Of a DNA stretch of 64,000 bases, positions 60,776 to 64,000 are shown in pieces. A program made the translations under genes and the position numbers. Numbering within the stretch: the first letter of the stretch is position 1; the number at the start of each line of letters is the position of its first letter. Origin of the DNA: Gammaproteobacteria bacterium (GTDB lineage Bacteria > Pseudomonadota > Gammaproteobacteria > Steroidobacterales > Steroidobacteraceae); the NCBI GenBank assembly GCA_027315105.1, contig DAHUYP010000076.1:124001-188000 (forward strand), in the 5' to 3' direction. The notes under the pieces were generated by a model. That model was not told the DNA's origin. It saw nothing but the letters and a program-made list of their open reading frames with translations, and did not search any database.

Positions 60776-60947
60776 TGGTATCAGCGACTCGCCGCACGGA
60801 TATTGTGACGAATTGTGAACTCGATCTCATACGCTGGATGAGTGGTGCACGGCTGCGTGGCGCCGTGCGCTGGCGCGGCTTCCGATTATGTAGCCGACAT
60901 CGACCGGTAGAATGAAGTCGAAGTCATGGTCGGTGTAGAATTGGCGC

Positions 60948-61334
60948 ATGGCAAAGACGATTCTCGCGGTCGACGATGCGGCGTCGATACGGCAGATGGT
61001 GGGCGTCACGCTACGCGGCGCGGGCTATGAAGTCATCGAGGCTTCGGACGGCGACGAAGCGCTCGAGTATGCGCGCGGACATGCGGTCGATCTGGTGCTG
61101 GCCGACATCAACATGCCGCGCATGGACGGCATTACCTTGATCGCGATGCTGCGCACGTTGCCCGCGTATCGCCTCACGCCGCTGCTGCTGCTGACGACCG
61201 AGTCGAGTGCGGAACGCAAGCTGCAGGCGAAGCAGGCGGGCGCCACCGGCTGGATGGTCAAGCCGTTCAACCCCACGCAGTTGCTGGCCACGATCGAGCG
61301 CGTGCTGGAACGGCCGGCTGCGCCTCCGGGCTGA
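60948..61334 (+). CDS. CheY-like single-domain response regulator
   Basis: The 128-residue protein is one receiver domain with the acidic pair Asp9-Asp10, phospho-acceptor Asp53 in LADINMPRMDG, Thr84 and Lys105 in VKPF. It lacks an output domain, so it acts through protein contacts. No histidine kinase or chemotaxis gene is adjacent. The 172 bp before it show no gene. Confidence 0.92.
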   Translation: MAKTILAVDDAASIRQMVGVTLRGAGYEVIEASDGDEALEYARGHAVDLVLADINMPRMDGITLIAMLRTLPAYRLTPLLLLTTESSAERKLQAKQAGATGWMVKPFNPTQLLATIERVLERPAAPPG

Positions 61335-61500
61335 CGGACGCCGCGCGCCTCGCCGTCCATATCGGCGGCCGGTGTCGCCGCATGCCGACAGTTGTCCTGC
61401 ACCCCGGCGCTGACCGATATTTTCCTCGTGCAGCGGCCGGCGGCGGATCCGCCTGAGCCGGCATCCCGCTGCCGCATCAATGCCGTTCCAGGAGGTGGCA

Positions 61501-62052
61501 ATGGACAAGTCGTTCGTGCTCGGGTCCGTGATGGGGGCGCTCGTCGTGACCGCAGGCGGTGCGGCCGCCGGCTACCGGATCATGTCCGGGTCGCACAGCG
61601 CCGAGGTCGTCAGCGTCAAGGCACTCAATAGGACCATCCAAACGCCGCGGCAGGAATGCCGCGACGAGCAGGTGACGCATACCAAGCCGGCCCAGGACAC
61701 CGAGCGGTTGGTGGGCACCGGCGTGGGCGCGGTGATCGGAGGCCTGCTCGGCAGTCAGGTCGGAGGCGGCAGCGGCCGGGCGCTGGCCGCCGTGGCGGGT
61801 GCAGCGGCCGGCGGTTACGCCGGCAACAAGATCGAGCAGAACGCGCAGCAGCGCGATACCTATACCACGACCGAGCAGCGGTGCACGACCGTGTACGACA
61901 GCACCGAGGTCCCGGCCGGCTACGACGTGGAGTACGTGCTGAACGGCAAGCGGCTTCACGTGCACATGGACCACGATCCGGGCAAGCGCATCCCGGTGAA
62001 GGACGGCCACATCGTGCCCGAATCCGGGCCGCGGGACGGCGTGCCGTCCTGA
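61501..62052 (+). CDS. Glycine-zipper (17-kDa antigen/SlyB-like) envelope protein
   Basis: The 183-residue protein has an N-terminal hydrophobic anchor (VLGSVMGALVVTAGGAAAGY) and a glycine zipper (GTGVGAVIGGLLGSQVGGGS, then AAVAGAAAGGYAGNKIEQ) as in rickettsial 17-kDa antigen and SlyB proteins. The C-terminal half carries YTTTEQRC and the VEYVLNGKRLHVHMDHDPG segment typical of this branch. AGGAGG precedes the ATG at 61501. No lipobox is seen. Confidence 0.85.
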   Translation: MDKSFVLGSVMGALVVTAGGAAAGYRIMSGSHSAEVVSVKALNRTIQTPRQECRDEQVTHTKPAQDTERLVGTGVGAVIGGLLGSQVGGGSGRALAAVAGAAAGGYAGNKIEQNAQQRDTYTTTEQRCTTVYDSTEVPAGYDVEYVLNGKRLHVHMDHDPGKRIPVKDGHIVPESGPRDGVPS

Positions 62053-62167
62053 CCGGCGCCGCGGTGGGGCCGGCGCACGCTGGCTTCCGGCCGGCGATCC
62101 ATGATGCGCTGTCGGTCAGGGGGCCGTTCGTTTAGCCTGGGATCAGGCGCGAGACCGGAGAACCGCG

Positions 62168-62995
62168 ATGCGATACCTGCTGACGACGTTGGCCGTGGTG
62201 GCGGGATTCTGCGGCGTGGCTTGCGCCGCCGACCCGCCCGCCAAACCGCCGGTCGCGGAACCCGTGGTCCTGATCACCGGCTCGGATCGCGGCATCGGAT
62301 TCGCGCTGGTGCAGGAATTCGCGAGCCGCGGCTGGAGAGTCATGGCAACCTGCCGCGATCCCGCTCGTGCGGCGGCATTGCAGGAATTCGCGGCCGCGCA
62401 TCCGGCAGTCACGATCGATGCGCTCGATGTAGCCGACGATGCCGCGATCGATCGGCTGGCGGCCAGGTATCGGGGACAGCCGATCGACGCGCTGGTCAAC
62501 AACGCCGGCATCCTCGGCGACGTCAGCGGCCAGCGCCTCGGAACGCTCGATCCGAACGGATTCGAGCAGACCATGCGCGTGAACAGCTATGCACCGCTGC
62601 GCATGTCACAGGCCTTTCTCGAGCAGGTCGCGGCCAGCAAGCAGAAAAAGATCATCGCCATCACGAGCGGAGCGGGATCGCTGTGGCTGGCCCAGCAGAC
62701 ACACGGCTTCTATTACTACTCGATGAGCAAGAGCGCACTCAACATGGCCATGCGCATGCTGCAGAATGACGTGCGCAGCCGCGGCATTCTGGTCGGCATC
62801 GTGACACCGGGCCCGGTCGATACCGACATGCAGCGCGAGTATCGGGCCGCCGCGGCGCAGGCCAATACGCCGGTCACCACGCCGGCCATGACATCGGCCG
62901 ATAGCGCGCGGGCGCTGGTGAACTATGTCGAGACCTTGTCGGCCGACAAGGCAGGGCGGTTCTACAGCTACGATGGGCGCGAGATACCCTGGTGA
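62168..62995 (+). CDS. Short-chain dehydrogenase/reductase with an export signal
   Basis: The 275-residue protein has a clear signal peptide (TTLAVVAGFCGVACA, residues 6-20) followed by a complete classical SDR: TGSDRGIG (37-44), NNAG (111-114), Ser167, and Tyr184-x3-Lys188. The active site is intact. SDRs need NAD(P), which is not expected in the periplasm, so either cofactor is bound before folding (Tat export is not suggested, as no twin arginine is seen) or the hydrophobic start is a membrane anchor. The substrate is unknown. Confidence 0.87.
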   Translation: MRYLLTTLAVVAGFCGVACAADPPAKPPVAEPVVLITGSDRGIGFALVQEFASRGWRVMATCRDPARAAALQEFAAAHPAVTIDALDVADDAAIDRLAARYRGQPIDALVNNAGILGDVSGQRLGTLDPNGFEQTMRVNSYAPLRMSQAFLEQVAASKQKKIIAITSGAGSLWLAQQTHGFYYYSMSKSALNMAMRMLQNDVRSRGILVGIVTPGPVDTDMQREYRAAAAQANTPVTTPAMTSADSARALVNYVETLSADKAGRFYSYDGREIPW

Positions 62996-63029
62996 GGCGA
63001 ACGGCGGATCCGGCCGCTCCCCGCCGCGC

Positions 63030-63710
63030 TCAGCCGCCGCGCAGGTAGGTGAAGCCGCCTTCCTTGACGTACAGCTCGCAGCCCTCCGAAGTCGCAGGAT
63101 GATGCCGCGACCGTGGCGGCAGCCGCAGCCAGGTGCGAGCATCGTAGGAGCCGTGCTCATCATCGAACGAGCCGCGCAGCACCAGCAGTTCCGCGCCGCG
63201 CGGATAGGTGATCTCGCCGAGTGCCGCCCCCGGCGGCCATTGTTCAAGCCGCATCGAATCGGTGTAGCCATCCTGCGCGTACAGGCGCTTGAGCCTGCGG
63301 GCCGGCACGGTGGCCTCCCATGCGATGGTGCCGGTGTCGAGCGCGACGTGGCGGCGATCGCTGCCGGGGTATTGCCTGAGCTTCACGAACAGCAGGCAGC
63401 CGTCGCGAGAATACGGCGCATGGCGAAAACCCTCGGGGTTGAGCAGGTAGGTCCCGGCCGGCCAATCGCCCTGTTGGTCCGAGAAAATCCCCTCGAGCAC
63501 CAGGATCTCCTCGCCGTGCGGGTGATCGTGCAGCGGAAACTGCGAGCCCTGCGTATAGCGCACGAGAGAAGTGACCTGGCCCGATTCCGTCGGACCCACC
63601 CGGTGCAGCCGCTTGCGCCACACCGTGCCGCTCGGACTGGGCGACCAGCTCATGGTCTTGGTGTCCACGACCACACGGACGGCAAGATCACCATTGAGGG
63701 AATCGTGCAT
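63030..63710 (-). CDS. Double-cupin protein (ChrR-like)
   Basis: The 226-residue protein has two cupin domains. The first has metal-site histidines in FPLHDHPHGEEILVLEG; the second (GAELLVLRGSFDDEHGSYD) has fewer. This resembles the C-terminal cupin of ChrR-type anti-sigma factors, but no zinc-binding N-terminal domain is present. AGAGG lies before the ATG at 63710. Its C-terminal end is convergent with the SDR gene. Confidence 0.85.
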   Translation of the reverse strand: MHDSLNGDLAVRVVVDTKTMSWSPSPSGTVWRKRLHRVGPTESGQVTSLVRYTQGSQFPLHDHPHGEEILVLEGIFSDQQGDWPAGTYLLNPEGFRHAPYSRDGCLLFVKLRQYPGSDRRHVALDTGTIAWEATVPARRLKRLYAQDGYTDSMRLEQWPPGAALGEITYPRGAELLVLRGSFDDEHGSYDARTWLRLPPRSRHHPATSEGCELYVKEGGFTYLRGG

Positions 63711-64000
63711 GCTCTGACCTCTGGGCGCAGGCGCTGCGGCAGGGATGACGGCGGATCGTCCTGCGCCTCGCGCTTCGATCTCGGCGGTGAACTCCACCGC
63801 AGAACATGATCCACCGGTCCAATTACGCGCGCAACCGGAATCCGTCGATCGGTTGCGGGGGTCGGGCAAAACGGCTGCACATCGGGCCGGCGTCAACGCG
63901 AGCGGGCAGCGGATCGGAGCGCGGGCGAGGGCGAGGGCGCGCGCAGACGCGCTGCTACTCGTCTGCCTGGCCGTGGCGCGATGGCGTCCTGAACACCACG
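63711..64000. other. Right window end, no clear gene
   Basis: I see no complete gene in these 290 bp. On the minus strand the last 43 bases could be the C-terminal end of a gene entering from the right (…TPSRHGQADE then TAG at 63955-63957), which is too short to judge. The rest is probably the promoter region of the cupin gene. Confidence 0.3.

Overview
This GC-rich window (third codon positions nearly all G or C) looks like a chromosome segment of a chemolithotrophic sulfur- and hydrogen-oxidising proteobacterium, most likely a gammaproteobacterium. The evidence is an Isp-type [NiFe] uptake hydrogenase, a complete sHdr-LbpA cytoplasmic sulfur-oxidation locus, and periplasmic sulfur and cytochrome genes. 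The species cannot be told from the sequence. I saw no rRNA, tRNA, CRISPR array, transposase or prophage.

Region 1 (1-10.9 kb), hydrogen. hypC-hypA-hypB-hypD-hypF run leftwards, with hypF cut by the window edge and hypE not in view. A maturation protease, a HupH-like protein, the hydrogenase small subunit, Isp1 (membrane cytochrome b), the large subunit, Isp2 (HdrD-like Fe-S protein) and a nickel permease run rightwards from the same intergenic region. Region 2 (10.9-15.7 kb) holds a LysR regulator divergent from a YeiH-type anion exporter, then OsmC, FadL, TusA and DsrE2 on the minus strand.

Region 3 (15.85-30 kb), cytoplasmic sulfur oxidation. One long plus-strand array, mostly with 4-bp overlaps, encodes an HDAC-family deacylase, the radical-SAM lipoyl synthase pair LipS1/LipS2, the ligase sLpl(AB), a degenerate glutamine amidotransferase, DsrE3C, sHdrC1-B1-A-H-C2-B2, a small Cys-rich protein, the lipoate-binding protein LbpA, the ArsR-type repressor sHdrR and LipT. 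TusA, DsrE2 and DsrE3C should pass sulfane sulfur to sHdr, and LbpA, lipoylated by the LipS/sLpl machinery, should be the partner of sHdr. A second ArsR-type repressor with the same cysteine spacing faces a PmpA/PmpB sulfur transporter pair.

Region 4 (32.2-37.9 kb) is a tight plus-strand set of mostly exported proteins: a Cys-repeat protein, a His-rich cytoplasmic protein, a tandem-rhodanese protein, a ModA-like binding protein, an exported DsrE protein and a five-heme cytochrome that fuses a triheme module to a TsdA-like module. It may be a periplasmic thiosulfate or sulfane system that has not been described as a unit.

Region 5 (37.9-64 kb) is rich in stress and envelope genes: YbbN, cytochrome c4, FtsH, DUF1614, UspA, a transaldolase-like protein lacking its Schiff-base lysine, PPK2, an M50 protease with CBS domains, a P3A-type H+-ATPase, an HtrA protease, DsbA-like and VOC proteins, an ECF sigma factor, lipoproteins, YSC84, a shortened PadR-like gene with an MFS transporter, CheY, a glycine-zipper protein, an exported SDR and a double cupin. 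Four intergenic sites in this part share a TTAA-N7-TTAA-N7-TTAA type direct repeat with an 11-bp period, which suggests a common OmpR-family regulator.
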